Origin: Changshengia sp963803165
Lineage (GTDB): Bacteria > Chloroflexota > Dormibacteria > Aeolococcales > Aeolococcaceae
Direction: 5' to 3'
DNA length: 64,000 nucleotides
Assembly (NCBI GenBank): GCA_963803165.1
Contig: CAWDLK010000002.1
Location: forward strand, 310,001-374,000
Part shown: positions 17,379-26,080 of the stretch, one piece after another
Position numbering within the stretch: the first letter of the stretch is position 1
How the letters are laid out: the number at the start of each line of letters is the position of its first letter
The notes under the pieces: generated by a model
Told to the model about the DNA's origin: nothing
What the model saw: the letters and a program-made list of their open reading frames with translations, nothing else
Databases searched by the model: none
Position numbers and translations under genes: made by a program

Positions 17379-18049
17379 CGGCGCCGCCTCCGGGAGGCGG
17401 CGATGGGCTCGGGCGGGCTCGGCTCCGCTTCCTCGACGGGGGGCTCGGCGATGCTGGGCGGGTGGGCGGCGATGCCGTGGGCGCCCGGGACCGGGGTCGC
17501 GTCGCCCCGCGCCGCCTGGGCGGCGTCCCATGCCACCCGCGGGCTCACCCCCGGGTCCTGCAGCTCACGGCCGCGCTGGTCCGAGCCCGCGCCCCGCGCG
17601 GCGGTCGGGCCGCGGCCCTGCTCGAAGTGCGGCCAGGCCTCGAGCAGCTCGGCCTTGGTCACCACCGTCCGCTCCCGCCGGTAGTCGGCGAGGTCGAAGC
17701 GGGGGCCGAGGGTGATCGCCTCGGTGGGGCAGGCCTCGGCGCAGTAGCCGCAGAAGATGCAGCGCATCAGGTTGATCTCGTAGCGCTCCGCGTAGCGCTC
17801 CCCGGGCGAGATGGGGTGGTCCTTGGGGTTCTCGGCGGCTCCCACGTAGATGCAGCCGACCGGGCAGGCCGCGGCGCAGAGCTCGCAGCCGATGCACTTC
17901 TCCAGGCCGTTGTCGTAGCGGTGGAGGATGTGGCGGCCGCGGTGGCGCGGCGGGGTCAGCCGCTGCTCCTCGGGGTACTGCACCGTGATCGGCTTGCGGA
18001 ACATGGTCCGGAGCGTCAGCGCCATCCCCTGGGCCATCTCCCGGAACAT
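17375..18049 (-). CDS. nuoI: NADH-quinone oxidoreductase subunit I (two 4Fe-4S clusters)
   Basis: 224-residue ferredoxin-like subunit carrying clusters N6a and N6b: Cys 52, 55, 58, 62 in CIGCELCAAACP and Cys 97, 100, 103, 107 in CIFCGYCAEACP. The N-terminus has the amphipathic MFREMAQGMALTLRTMFRKP typical of the family. Unusually, about 80 residues after the core form a low-complexity tail rich in Pro, Ala and Glu that ends in five arginines. ATG at 18049 overlaps the nuoH stop. Confidence 0.95.
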   Translation of the reverse strand: MFREMAQGMALTLRTMFRKPITVQYPEEQRLTPPRHRGRHILHRYDNGLEKCIGCELCAAACPVGCIYVGAAENPKDHPISPGERYAERYEINLMRCIFCGYCAEACPTEAITLGPRFDLADYRRERTVVTKAELLEAWPHFEQGRGPTAARGAGSDQRGRELQDPGVSPRVAWDAAQAARGDATPVPGAHGIAAHPPSIAEPPVEEAEPSPPEPIAASRRRRR

Positions 18050-19134
18050 CAGACCGCCCTCAGAGCGACGATGGTGCCGGTGATCATGACGTTGATCAGG
18101 CCCAGCGGCAGCAGCACCTTCCAGCCCAGGTTCATGAGCCGGTCGTAGCGCAGCCGGGGCAGGGTCCAGCGGACCCACATCATCACGAAGATGAGCACCG
18201 CAACCTTGATCAGGTACCAGATCACGCCGGGGATCCAGCCCACGATGACCCAGCTGGTCGGCAGCGGCGAGAGCCAGCCGCCCAGGAAGAGGGTGGTGGC
18301 GATGGAGGCGACGATCACCATGTTGATGTACTCGCCGAGGAAGTAGAAGGCGAAGCGCATCGACCCGTACTCGGTGTGGTAGCCGCCCACCAGCTCCTGC
18401 TCGGCCTCGGGCAGGTCGAAGGGGGCGCGGTTGGTCTCGGCCAGGGCGCCCGCGAAGTAGAGCAGGAAGGCGAGCGGCTGGAGAAAGACGTACCAGAGGT
18501 GCTGCTGCTTGCTGACGATCTGCTCCAGGTCGAGCGAGCCGGCGATGATCACCGGCCCGATCAGGGCAAACGCAACGGCCATCTCGTAGGAGATCAGCTG
18601 GGCCGACGAGCGCAGCCCCCCGAGCAGCGAGTACTTGCTGTTGGCCGACCAGCCGCCGAGGAAGATCGAGTAGACGCCGATGGAGGTGACGGCGAGGATG
18701 AGGAGCAGGCCGACGTTCACGTGGGCGATGTCCCAGTGGAGCGCGTAGCCCGACGGGCAGGTGAGCTGTGCCTGGCCGATCGACGGCCCGCCGATGCAGT
18801 TGACGGCGCTGATCGGCATCACCGCGAAGGCGAACATCGCCGCCGCCCCGGCCAGGCCGGGCGCGATCACGTAGAGCAGCTTGTCCCGGCCCGAGGGCGC
18901 GGTGTCCTCCTTGAAGAGGAGCTTGACGGCGTCTGCGGCGGGCTGGAGGAGGCCGAACGGGCCGGTCCGGTTGGGCCCGATGCGGAGCTGGATGCGCGCC
19001 GCGACCTTGCGCTCGGCCAGGGTCAGGTAGGCACCGGCGGTGATGAGGAAGAGCAGGACGATGACGGCCTTGACGATGATCACCCACCACCAGTCGGGGC
19101 CGATGAAGTACTCCCACCAGGCGCTGGCGATCAC
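18049..19134 (-). CDS. nuoH: NADH-quinone oxidoreductase subunit H
   Basis: 361-residue quinone-site membrane subunit with eight helices and conserved loops AERKVAARIQLRIGPNRTGPFG and KEDTAPSGRDK, plus AETNRAPFDLPEAEQELVGGYHTEY. GTG start overlapping the nuoG stop (GTGA). It anchors the peripheral arm and forms the ubiquinone/menaquinone channel. Confidence 0.96.
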   Translation of the reverse strand: MIASAWWEYFIGPDWWWVIIVKAVIVLLFLITAGAYLTLAERKVAARIQLRIGPNRTGPFGLLQPAADAVKLLFKEDTAPSGRDKLLYVIAPGLAGAAAMFAFAVMPISAVNCIGGPSIGQAQLTCPSGYALHWDIAHVNVGLLLILAVTSIGVYSIFLGGWSANSKYSLLGGLRSSAQLISYEMAVAFALIGPVIIAGSLDLEQIVSKQQHLWYVFLQPLAFLLYFAGALAETNRAPFDLPEAEQELVGGYHTEYGSMRFAFYFLGEYINMVIVASIATTLFLGGWLSPLPTSWVIVGWIPGVIWYLIKVAVLIFVMMWVRWTLPRLRYDRLMNLGWKVLLPLGLINVMITGTIVALRAV

Positions 19135-21080
19135 GCGGTCTCCTCGCCGAGCAGGGCACGGCCGCCGCCGGCGGCCGCGGCGTAGGCGGGGACCGCCGCC
19201 CCGATCTCGCGCTGAACAGCGGCCGGGTCGGGGGGCCAGCCCTCGGCGCCGAGGGCGGCGGCCAGCATCGCCAGCACCCGGGTCTCCGCCGGGGTCGCGG
19301 TCGCCGGGGGCAGCGCGGCGCGGATGCGCTGCACCCTGCCCTCGCAGCTGGTGACGCTGCCCTGCTTCTCCATCAGGCTGTGCCCGGGGATGAGCACGGT
19401 GGCGCTCTGGCTGACCGGGCCGGGCACGCTTTCCAGCGCCACCACCACCTCGGCCCGGGCCAGCGCCCGGCAGAGCAGCTCGCCGTCCTCACCCGCGGCG
19501 CCCAGCGCCGCTCCGTTGACCAGCACCAGCGCCGCGATGCTCCCCGAGACGGCCGCCTCCAGGATCTCCCGACCGCTCCTCCCGCTGGCTGCGGCCGGGC
19601 GATAGCCGGGCAGGCGGTCGGGGAGGACGCCGAGATCCTTGGCCCCGCGCCCGTTGACGGCGCGCGTGATGGTCAGCCGCTTGACGCTCGCCCCCGCGGC
19701 GGCGAGCGCGGAGGCGACCGCGGCGGCGGCGGCCCGACCGCTCTCGTCCGCGATGACGCCGACCGGGCCCTCGCCCGCGCCCACCGCCCTGACCGCCGCG
19801 GCGGGGCGCGCATCCCGCTCCAGGCGGTGGACCTTGACCCCCTTCTTGGTCTGGGCCTTGAAGAGGCGCAGGGTGAGCACGGGGGCGAAGCGCTCCGGCT
19901 CGCCGCCGAGCACGACCACCGCCCGGCACCCCTCGATCTCGGCGATGCCGAGCTCGTGCTCCGCGGCCTCGAGGCCGGGGAGGCTCTCCAGCTGGTGGTC
20001 GAGGTGGGGTGTGCCCAGGACCTCGCGGGCCAGCCGCTGGAGGAGCCAGAGCTCCTCGTTGGTGCTCTCCGGGGAGCCGATGACCCCGATGGCGTCCGCC
20101 CCGAGCCGCTCCCTGACCGCCGTCAGCTGGGCCGCGGCGGCGGCCACCGCCGCCTCGGTGGTCGCCGGCATCGCGATCTGATCCCGGCCGGCGGCGACCA
20201 TCGGCCGGCGCACCCGGTCGGTGGAGTTCCAGCGCGGGAAGGAGTAGCGGCCCTGGTCGCAGAGCCACATGTCGTCGACCAGCGGGTTGTCCCGGGAGGC
20301 GAAGCGCTTGACCTCGAAGTCGCGCGAGTCCACGTTGATGTTGCAGCCGTAGGAGCAGCCCGGGCAGACCGAGCGGGTCCGCTGCAGGTCCCACGGCCTC
20401 GAGGTGAAGCGGTACTTGATGTGGGTCAGAGCGCCGACCGGGCAGACCTCGGGGAGGTTGCCCTGGAACTCGGAGCGCAGCGGCTGGCCGTTGAAGGTCG
20501 CCACCATGGTGTGCACGCCCCGCTCCTGGAGCACCAGCTCCTTCTCGCCGGTGATCTCCTCGTAGAAGCGGGTGCACCGCCAGCAGAGGATGCAGCGCTC
20601 CTGGTCCAGCTCGATCCGGTCGGAGAGGGGCAGGGCCTTGTCGAAGTGGACCTTCTCGGTGATCGGGAACCGCGAGGTCGGCGGACCGTAGCGGACGGTG
20701 AAGTCCTGGAGGTCGCACTCGCCGCCGCGGTCGCAGACCGGGCAGTCCAGCGGGTGGTTGAGGAGCAGGAACTCGAGCACCCCCTCGCGCTCCTTGACCA
20801 CCGGCGGGGTCTGGGTCGCGACCACCATCCCGTCCGCCACCACGGTGGCGCAGGCGGGCTGCAGCTTGGGGGACCTCTCGATCTCGACCAGGCACATCCG
20901 GCAGACCGCGACCGGGTCCATCTTGGGGTGGGCGCAGTAGATGGGGATGTGGATGCCCGCCTCGGTGGCGGCGTCGAGGACCAGGGTGCCGCGGGGGACG
21001 CGGAGGACGCGGCCGTCGATGGTGACGCCGACGAGCCCGTCATCCGGAGCGGCGGCCGGCTGCGGCTTCTCGTCGGCCAT
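19131..21080 (-). CDS. nuoG: NADH-quinone oxidoreductase subunit G
   Basis: 649 residues. The N-terminal [2Fe-2S] domain shows YCAHPKMDPVAVCRMC; the His-Cys cluster site is in HPLDCPVCDRGGECDLQ; a 4Fe-4S site is in CILCWRCTRF...CPVGALT; and the molybdopterin-type domain opens with CPGCSYGCNI. The C-terminal molybdopterin-oxidoreductase-like half is shorter and more diverged than in enzymes such as formate dehydrogenase, as usual for NuoG. ATG start abuts the nuoF stop with no gap. Confidence 0.95.
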   Translation of the reverse strand: MADEKPQPAAAPDDGLVGVTIDGRVLRVPRGTLVLDAATEAGIHIPIYCAHPKMDPVAVCRMCLVEIERSPKLQPACATVVADGMVVATQTPPVVKEREGVLEFLLLNHPLDCPVCDRGGECDLQDFTVRYGPPTSRFPITEKVHFDKALPLSDRIELDQERCILCWRCTRFYEEITGEKELVLQERGVHTMVATFNGQPLRSEFQGNLPEVCPVGALTHIKYRFTSRPWDLQRTRSVCPGCSYGCNINVDSRDFEVKRFASRDNPLVDDMWLCDQGRYSFPRWNSTDRVRRPMVAAGRDQIAMPATTEAAVAAAAAQLTAVRERLGADAIGVIGSPESTNEELWLLQRLAREVLGTPHLDHQLESLPGLEAAEHELGIAEIEGCRAVVVLGGEPERFAPVLTLRLFKAQTKKGVKVHRLERDARPAAAVRAVGAGEGPVGVIADESGRAAAAAVASALAAAGASVKRLTITRAVNGRGAKDLGVLPDRLPGYRPAAASGRSGREILEAAVSGSIAALVLVNGAALGAAGEDGELLCRALARAEVVVALESVPGPVSQSATVLIPGHSLMEKQGSVTSCEGRVQRIRAALPPATATPAETRVLAMLAAALGAEGWPPDPAAVQREIGAAVPAYAAAAGGGRALLGEETA

Positions 21081-22372
21081 CTACGCGAGCACCGGCTGGG
21101 AGTGGCGCCGCTTGACCGGACAGCCGCCGGCCCCGCAGTGCTCCTCGAACTCCCCGCGGAAGGCCTGGTACGCGGACATCACGAACCAGGTCGCGGTGTC
21201 ACCCAGCGGGCAGAAGCACTTGCCGTTCATGTTGTCGCAGATGTCGCTGAGGGTGCCCAGCTCGTCGCGGCTGAGCACGCCGCGCTCCAGCCGGTGCATC
21301 AGGTCGGACTCGAAGTAGGTGCCCTCGCGGCAGGGCGCGCACTTGCCGCACGACTCGTGCTGGTAGAAGTCGACCAGGCGCATGGAGACGTCGACCATGC
21401 AGGTGGTCTCGTCCATGAAGACCATCGCCCCGGCCCCGAGCGCGGAGCCGGCCCTGGCCACCACGTCCATGTCCAGGGGCAGGTCGAGATGCTCGGGCAG
21501 CAGCACCTGCATCGACCCGCCCCCGGGCTGGAAGGCCTTGAGGGAGCGCCCCTTCCAGACCCCGCCACACTGCTCCTCGAGCAGCTCGCGGATGGGGGTG
21601 CCGAGCAGCATCTCGTAGGTGCCGGGGCGGTTGATGTGGCCGCTGCAGCAGAAGAGCCGGGTCCCGGTGCTCTTCTCGGCGCCCAGGGAGGCGAACCAGG
21701 CGCCGCCGCGCATCACGATGTGGGGGAGGTTGGAGAGGGTCTCGACGTTGTTGACCACGGTCGGCTGGCCGTAGAGGCCCTTGACCGCGGGGAAGGGCGG
21801 CTTGAGCCGGGGCTGGCCGCGCAGCCCCTCCAGGGAGTCGATGAGCGCGGTCTCCTCGCCGCAGATGTAGGCGCCCGCCCCCCGTGGACGATGACGTCGC
21901 AGCTGAAGTCGGAGCCGAGGATGCCCCTGCCGATGTACCCGGCCTGGCGCGCCTCCTCGACGCACCGCTCGAGCAGGAGGCGCTGGTCGTGGTACTCGCC
22001 GCGGATGTAGATGAAGGCGATCGGCGCCTGGATGGCGTAGGCGGCGATCAGGCTCCCCTCGATCAGCTGGTGGGGGTTCTCGTCGATGAGGGCCCGGTCC
22101 TTGAAGCAGCCCGGCTCGGACTCGTCGGCGTTGACGCAGAGGTAGCGCGGGTGGACGTCCTTGGGGAGGAACGACCACTTCATGCCGGTGGGGAAGCCGG
22201 CGCCGCCGCGCCCCCGGATGCCGCTGGTCTTGACCTCCGTGACCAGCTCGTCGGGGGTCATCTGCTTGAGCGCCTTGCGCAGCGCCTGGTAGCCACCCAG
22301 CTTCTCGTAGACCGCGAGCGTCTGCAGCCCCTCGGTGCCGAAGTCCTTGGTCAGCAGCCTGTGCTCGGCCAT
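21081..22372 (-). CDS. nuoF: NADH-quinone oxidoreductase subunit F, interrupted by a 1-bp frameshift
   Basis: NADH/FMN-binding subunit. The N-terminal half has GIRGRGGAGFPTGMKW and NADESEPGCFKDR; the C-terminal half has GAYICGEETALIDSLEG and ESCGKCAPCREG with the N3 cluster cysteines. The frames change at a six-G run (plus strand 21880-21887). Adding one base, C after the His codon or another G, restores the usual H-x-GAGAYICGEE sequence and gives about 430 residues. All catalytic motifs are intact on either side, so a base-calling error is likely. ATG overlaps the nuoE stop. Confidence 0.9.
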
Positions 22373-22851
22373 CAGCGCTCTTCCAGGCCGTCCAGGATGG
22401 CGTCGACCCGCTCCGGGGTCAGGTTCTCCTGGAAGTGGTGGTCCACCTGCATCGCCGGGGCCCCGCCGCAGGCCCCGAGGCATTCGACCGTCCGCTCCCA
22501 GGTGAACCCGCCGTCGGCGGAGGTCCCGCCCGAGGGGCAGCCGAGCCGCCTCTCCAGGTGGCTGACGATCTCCTCGGCGCCGCGCAGGGCGCAGGAGACG
22601 TTGGCGCACACCAGCACATGGTGGCGGCCCACCGGGTGGTCGAAGTACATGGAGTAGAAGCTGGCGACCGCCTCCACCTCGCTGGGGATGAGCCCGAGGA
22701 GCCCGGCCACCTCCTCCATCCCCTCCGGGGTGAGGTGGCCGATCTGGTGCTGGACCGCCCACAGCGAGGGCAGCACCGCGCTGCGTGGCTGGGGATAGCG
22801 GTCCCGCTGCCGCTCGATCTCGGTGCGCGTGGCGGCGGTCAGCACCGTCAT
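22372..22851 (-). CDS. nuoE: NADH-quinone oxidoreductase subunit E (2Fe-2S)
   Basis: 159-residue thioredoxin-like ferredoxin subunit. Cluster N1a ligands lie in CANVSC and CLGACGGAP. The N-terminal helical part contains LPSLWAVQHQIGHLTPE and VASFYSMY, as in the family. ATG at 22851 overlaps the nuoD stop and the stop overlaps nuoF. Confidence 0.95.
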   Translation of the reverse strand: MTVLTAATRTEIERQRDRYPQPRSAVLPSLWAVQHQIGHLTPEGMEEVAGLLGLIPSEVEAVASFYSMYFDHPVGRHHVLVCANVSCALRGAEEIVSHLERRLGCPSGGTSADGGFTWERTVECLGACGGAPAMQVDHHFQENLTPERVDAILDGLEER

Positions 22852-24137
22852 CGGTCGACGTCTCCCAGGACTATGTCGATCGAGCCGATGACCGCGACCA
22901 GGTCGGGGAGCAGCTCGCCCTTGGCCATGAAGGGGAGCGCGCTCAGGTTGCTGAAGGAGGGGGCCCGCACCTTGCAGCGGTAGGGCCGGTTGCTGCCGTC
23001 GGCGACCAGCAGGAAGCCCAGCTCGCCGCGCGGCGACTCGACCGCCTGGTAGACGGTGCCCCGGGGCACCCGGAAGCCCTCGGTCACCAGCTTGAAGTGG
23101 CGGATCAGCAACTCCATGCTGGTGTTGATCTCGTTGCGCGGGGGCGGGGCCACCTTGCGGTCGGTGGTGTTCACCGGTCCCTCGGGGAGGCCGCCGAGGG
23201 CCTGCTCGATGATCCGCAGCAACTCCCGCATCTCGCGCATGCGCACCAGGTAGCGGTCGTAGATGTCGCCGTGCTCGCCGACCGGGACGTCGAAGTCGAA
23301 GTGGTCGTAGGAGCTGTAGGGCCGGGCCTTGCGGAGGTCGTAGGCGATCCCGCTGCCGCGGAGCGACGGACCAGTCACCCCGTAGCTGAGGGCGTCCCGG
23401 GCGCTGATCACCCCCAGCCCGCGGGTGCGCTCGCGGAAGATCTCGTTGCCGGTGATCAGGGTCTCGTACTCGTCGATGTGGTGGGGAAAGGTCTTCACCA
23501 CCTCCCCCACCATCCCGTAGAACTCGTCGGGGACGTCGGCCATGAGGCCGCCGACGCGGATGAACGAGGTGTGCATCCGCACCCCGCTCACCAGCTCGTT
23601 GATGTCGAGGACCTTCTCCCGCTCCCGCCAGGCGTAGACGAAGGGAGTGGTGGCGCCGAGGTCGAGGGCGGTGGTGCCGAACCAGATCAGGTGGCTGGAG
23701 ATCCGGGCCAGCTCGCACATGATCACGCGCAGGTACTGACCGCGCGGCGGCACCTCCACCCCCAGCAGGCGCTCGGCGGCCAGCGAGAAGCCGAGGTTGT
23801 TGCTGAGCGGTGAGAGGTAGTCCATCCGGTCGGTGTAGGGGATGCACTGCTGGTAGGAGTGGCGCTCGAGGTCCTTCTCGAAGCCGGTGTGGAGGAAGCC
23901 GATGTCGGGCTTGCAGGCGCGCACCACCTCGCCGTCCAGGTCGAGGACCAGCCGCAGCACCCCGTGGGTGGAGGGATGCTGGGGGCCCATGTTCAGCTCC
24001 ATGGTCTGGTCGTCGAGCTGGACCAGGTCGACGGTGTCCAGTCCCGGGTCGACGCCGAGCATCTCCCGACCGCTCTCGTAGCGCTCGGATGCGGGGTCGC
24101 GCCCGGGCGGTCCGGGCGGCGGCAGGACCGCGCTCAT
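22848..24137 (-). CDS. nuoD: NADH-quinone oxidoreductase subunit D
   Basis: 429-residue quinone-site subunit related to NiFe-hydrogenase large subunits. Diagnostic segments are NMGPQHPSTHGVLR, DIGFLHTGFEK and YTDRMDYLSPLSNN. Start ATG at 24137; the first ~45 residues form a variable leader. Unlike the rest of the operon it is separated from the gene before it by 124 bp. Confidence 0.96.
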   Translation of the reverse strand: MSAVLPPPGPPGRDPASERYESGREMLGVDPGLDTVDLVQLDDQTMELNMGPQHPSTHGVLRLVLDLDGEVVRACKPDIGFLHTGFEKDLERHSYQQCIPYTDRMDYLSPLSNNLGFSLAAERLLGVEVPPRGQYLRVIMCELARISSHLIWFGTTALDLGATTPFVYAWREREKVLDINELVSGVRMHTSFIRVGGLMADVPDEFYGMVGEVVKTFPHHIDEYETLITGNEIFRERTRGLGVISARDALSYGVTGPSLRGSGIAYDLRKARPYSSYDHFDFDVPVGEHGDIYDRYLVRMREMRELLRIIEQALGGLPEGPVNTTDRKVAPPPRNEINTSMELLIRHFKLVTEGFRVPRGTVYQAVESPRGELGFLLVADGSNRPYRCKVRAPSFSNLSALPFMAKGELLPDLVAVIGSIDIVLGDVDR

Positions 24138-24261
24138 CGACTGTCCCCGGTGACGCCCAGACCGTTCAGATCAAGGAGGCGAGCCGCGCAGGGAGGTAGC
24201 GCACTGAGGTGCGTGACCGACCGAGCGGTGAAGCCGACGCGGAGCTGGACGGAAATGGGCG
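24138..24261 (-). other. Anomalous 124-bp gap between nuoC and nuoD
   Basis: Most other nuo junctions overlap by 1-10 bases. This gap has no convincing ORF and includes a small hairpin, CGCAC-ctca-GTGCG on the minus strand. It may be an inserted non-coding element, an internal promoter or a processing site; none is demonstrated. Confidence 0.4.
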
Positions 24262-24843
24262 TCATCGTGACTCCCCGGGCATGTCACGGGGCCGTTCCTG
24301 GGCCGGCAGCGCCCACTCCAGGTTGTGGGTGAAGGCGATCGGCTCGCCGAAGGAGACGTAGTCCTTGCGCAGCGGGTGGCCGTCCCAATCGTCGGGGAGC
24401 AGGATGCGGCGCAGGTCGTGGTGTCCGGTGAACTCGATGCCGATGAGGTCGTAGGCCTCGCGCTCGTGCCAGTCCATGCCCGCGAAGACCCCCTCCAGGG
24501 TGGGCACCCGAGGGTCGTCGTCGGTGACCTGGACCACCAGCCGGACCACGTCGTTGTGCTGGAGGGAGCGGAGCTCGTAGACGACGTCGAAGCGCGGGGC
24601 GGCCGGCTCCCGGTCGGGCCAGTCGACGGCGGTCACGCAGAGCGGCAGCTCGTAGCGCGACTCCTCGTGGTCGCGGAGCAGCCGGGCGACCTCGACCAGG
24701 CACTCGCGGGAGACGCGGATGGTCACCTCACCGAGCTCCTCGTCGCTCCCCAGCACCGCCCCGGGCAGCTCCCGGCGGAGCAGCTCGAGCGCCCTCGCCC
24801 CGTCGGCCGGCCCTGCCCCGGCTGCCTCCCCGGTCTCCGTCAT
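24262..24843 (-). CDS. nuoC: NADH-quinone oxidoreductase subunit C
   Basis: 193-residue 30-kDa-subunit homologue with the signature VFAGMDWHEREAYDLIGIEF followed by HHDLRRILLPDDWDGHPLRKDY. ATG at 24843 overlaps the nuoB stop (ATGA). The protein is a peripheral-arm scaffold next to NuoD. Confidence 0.95.
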   Translation of the reverse strand: MTETGEAAGAGPADGARALELLRRELPGAVLGSDEELGEVTIRVSRECLVEVARLLRDHEESRYELPLCVTAVDWPDREPAAPRFDVVYELRSLQHNDVVRLVVQVTDDDPRVPTLEGVFAGMDWHEREAYDLIGIEFTGHHDLRRILLPDDWDGHPLRKDYVSFGEPIAFTHNLEWALPAQERPRDMPGESR

Positions 24844-25427
24844 CGCATCCTCACCCCCGCCAGGAACTCGAGATGGCTGCCGGCGATCTTCTGCTGCAGC
24901 TTGACGACGGCGTCGAGGAGGGCCTCGGGGCGCGGCGGGCACCCGGGGATGAAGACGTCCACGGGGACGACCTTGTCGACCCCCTGGATGATCGCGTAGT
25001 TGTTGAACATGCCTCCGCTCGAGGCGCAGGCGCCCATGCTGATCACCCACTTGGGCTCCGGCATCTGGTCGTAGATCTGGCGGAGCACCGGCCCCATCTT
25101 CTGGGAGACCCGGCCGGAGACGATCATCACGTCGGCCTGGCGCGGGGAGGCACGGAACACCTCGCATCCGAAGCGGGCCATGTCGAAGCGCGCGGCCCCG
25201 GTGCCCATCATCTCGATGGCGCAGCAGGCGAGGCCGAAGAGGGTCGGCCAGAGCGAGCTGTAGCGGCCCCAGTTGATCACCTTCTCGAGGGTGCTGGTGA
25301 TGACCCCGCTCTGGACCGCGGCGCGCTCCCTCTCCCCCACCCGCGGCAGCGGCAGGGTGCCGGCGTCGGTGCCCACGCTGGCCAGCACCGGCGGCCCGGG
25401 GAGGACGAGGTCGCCGCTCAGTCCCAC
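24840..25427 (-). CDS. nuoB: NADH-quinone oxidoreductase subunit B (cluster N2)
   Basis: About 195 residues, holding the N2 cluster ligands: adjacent cysteines in GLACCAIEMM, one in SMGACASSGG and one in PGCPPRPEAL. The GTG at 25427 follows an AAGGGGG site by 7 nt and overlaps the nuoA end by 10 bases. The very long frame upstream is antisense noise. Confidence 0.93.
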   Translation of the reverse strand: MGLSGDLVLPGPPVLASVGTDAGTLPLPRVGERERAAVQSGVITSTLEKVINWGRYSSLWPTLFGLACCAIEMMGTGAARFDMARFGCEVFRASPRQADVMIVSGRVSQKMGPVLRQIYDQMPEPKWVISMGACASSGGMFNNYAIIQGVDKVVPVDVFIPGCPPRPEALLDAVVKLQQKIAGSHLEFLAGVRMR

Positions 25428-25774
25428 CTCAGTGCCCCCTTGGCCCAGATGTAGACGAGCCCGAGCAGGAGGATGAGGATGAAGACCCCCATCTCGATGA
25501 TCCCGAAGATCTTGAGCTGGCGGACGATGGTCGCCCACGGGAAGAGGAAGATCGATTCGACGTCGAAGACGATGAAGAGCATCGCGGTGACGTAGAAGCT
25601 GACCGAGAAGCGCCGCCGAGCCGAGATCTCGGGCACGATGCCGGACTCGTAGGGGAGCTCCTTCTCGGGGCTGGGGCGGCGCGGGCCCAGCACCGAGCTG
25701 AGCAGGGGCACGCCGGCGCCGAAGAGGATGCAGATACCCAGGAAGACGAGGATCGGCGCGTAGTCCGAGAGCAT
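25418..25774 (-). CDS. nuoA: NADH-quinone oxidoreductase subunit A
   Basis: 118-residue three-helix subunit and first gene of the operon, with KELPYESGIVPE, RRRFSVSFYVTAMLFIVFDVE and the helix FLFPWATIV. ATG at 25774 is used because it begins just before the first helix; the longer frame adds an Arg-rich non-homologous stretch. A TAGGAT hexamer ends 8 nt upstream, so the transcript may be leaderless. Confidence 0.94.
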   Translation of the reverse strand: MLSDYAPILVFLGICILFGAGVPLLSSVLGPRRPSPEKELPYESGIVPEISARRRFSVSFYVTAMLFIVFDVESIFLFPWATIVRQLKIFGIIEMGVFILILLLGLVYIWAKGALRWD

Positions 25775-25782
25775 CCCTGCGA

Positions 25783-25788
25783 ATCCTA
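25783..25788 (-). promoter_or_regulatory. Putative -10 box of the nuoA-N operon
   Basis: TAGGAT on the minus strand, 8 nt before the nuoA ATG, at the distance expected for a transcript starting at or next to the start codon. No consensus -35 was seen. Confidence 0.4.
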
Positions 25789-26080
25789 GCAAGGCCGAGG
25801 GTCCCCGCCGCCGGCGCCGGAGGACCCTTGGGCGTCGCGCACAATCGGCGCGAGATCGGGTCGCGCGGGGCCCGCGCGCCCGTCCCCGCACCGCGGGTGG
25901 CACGGGCGACGGGCAGGGGAGGCCTCCGGGCCCCCGAGCGCGCCGCCGGAATGGGGAGAGACGCCCCCGACGGCATGGCTCCGCGAGCCGGGAAACCCTC
26001 TGGCCTGCTCCGCTCCGACGGGTGCGGAGGCGGCCCGGGGTGCCGGCCCCGGCGTCCCCACCTCTCGAAGGCCGTGCACG
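25789..26080. other. Gap between nuoA and glpD, no gene seen
   Basis: GC-rich region separating the leftward nuo operon from the 3' end of glpD. Open frames on both strands give only Arg/Pro/Gly-rich translations without motifs. It should contain the nuo promoter and the end of the glpD transcript, but no clear terminator was identified. Confidence 0.4.

Noticed and set aside
19380..22010. An 876-codon plus-strand frame opposite nuoG and nuoF
   Set aside because: Low-complexity His/Gly/Asp-rich antisense shadow; the minus strand encodes clear complex I subunits.
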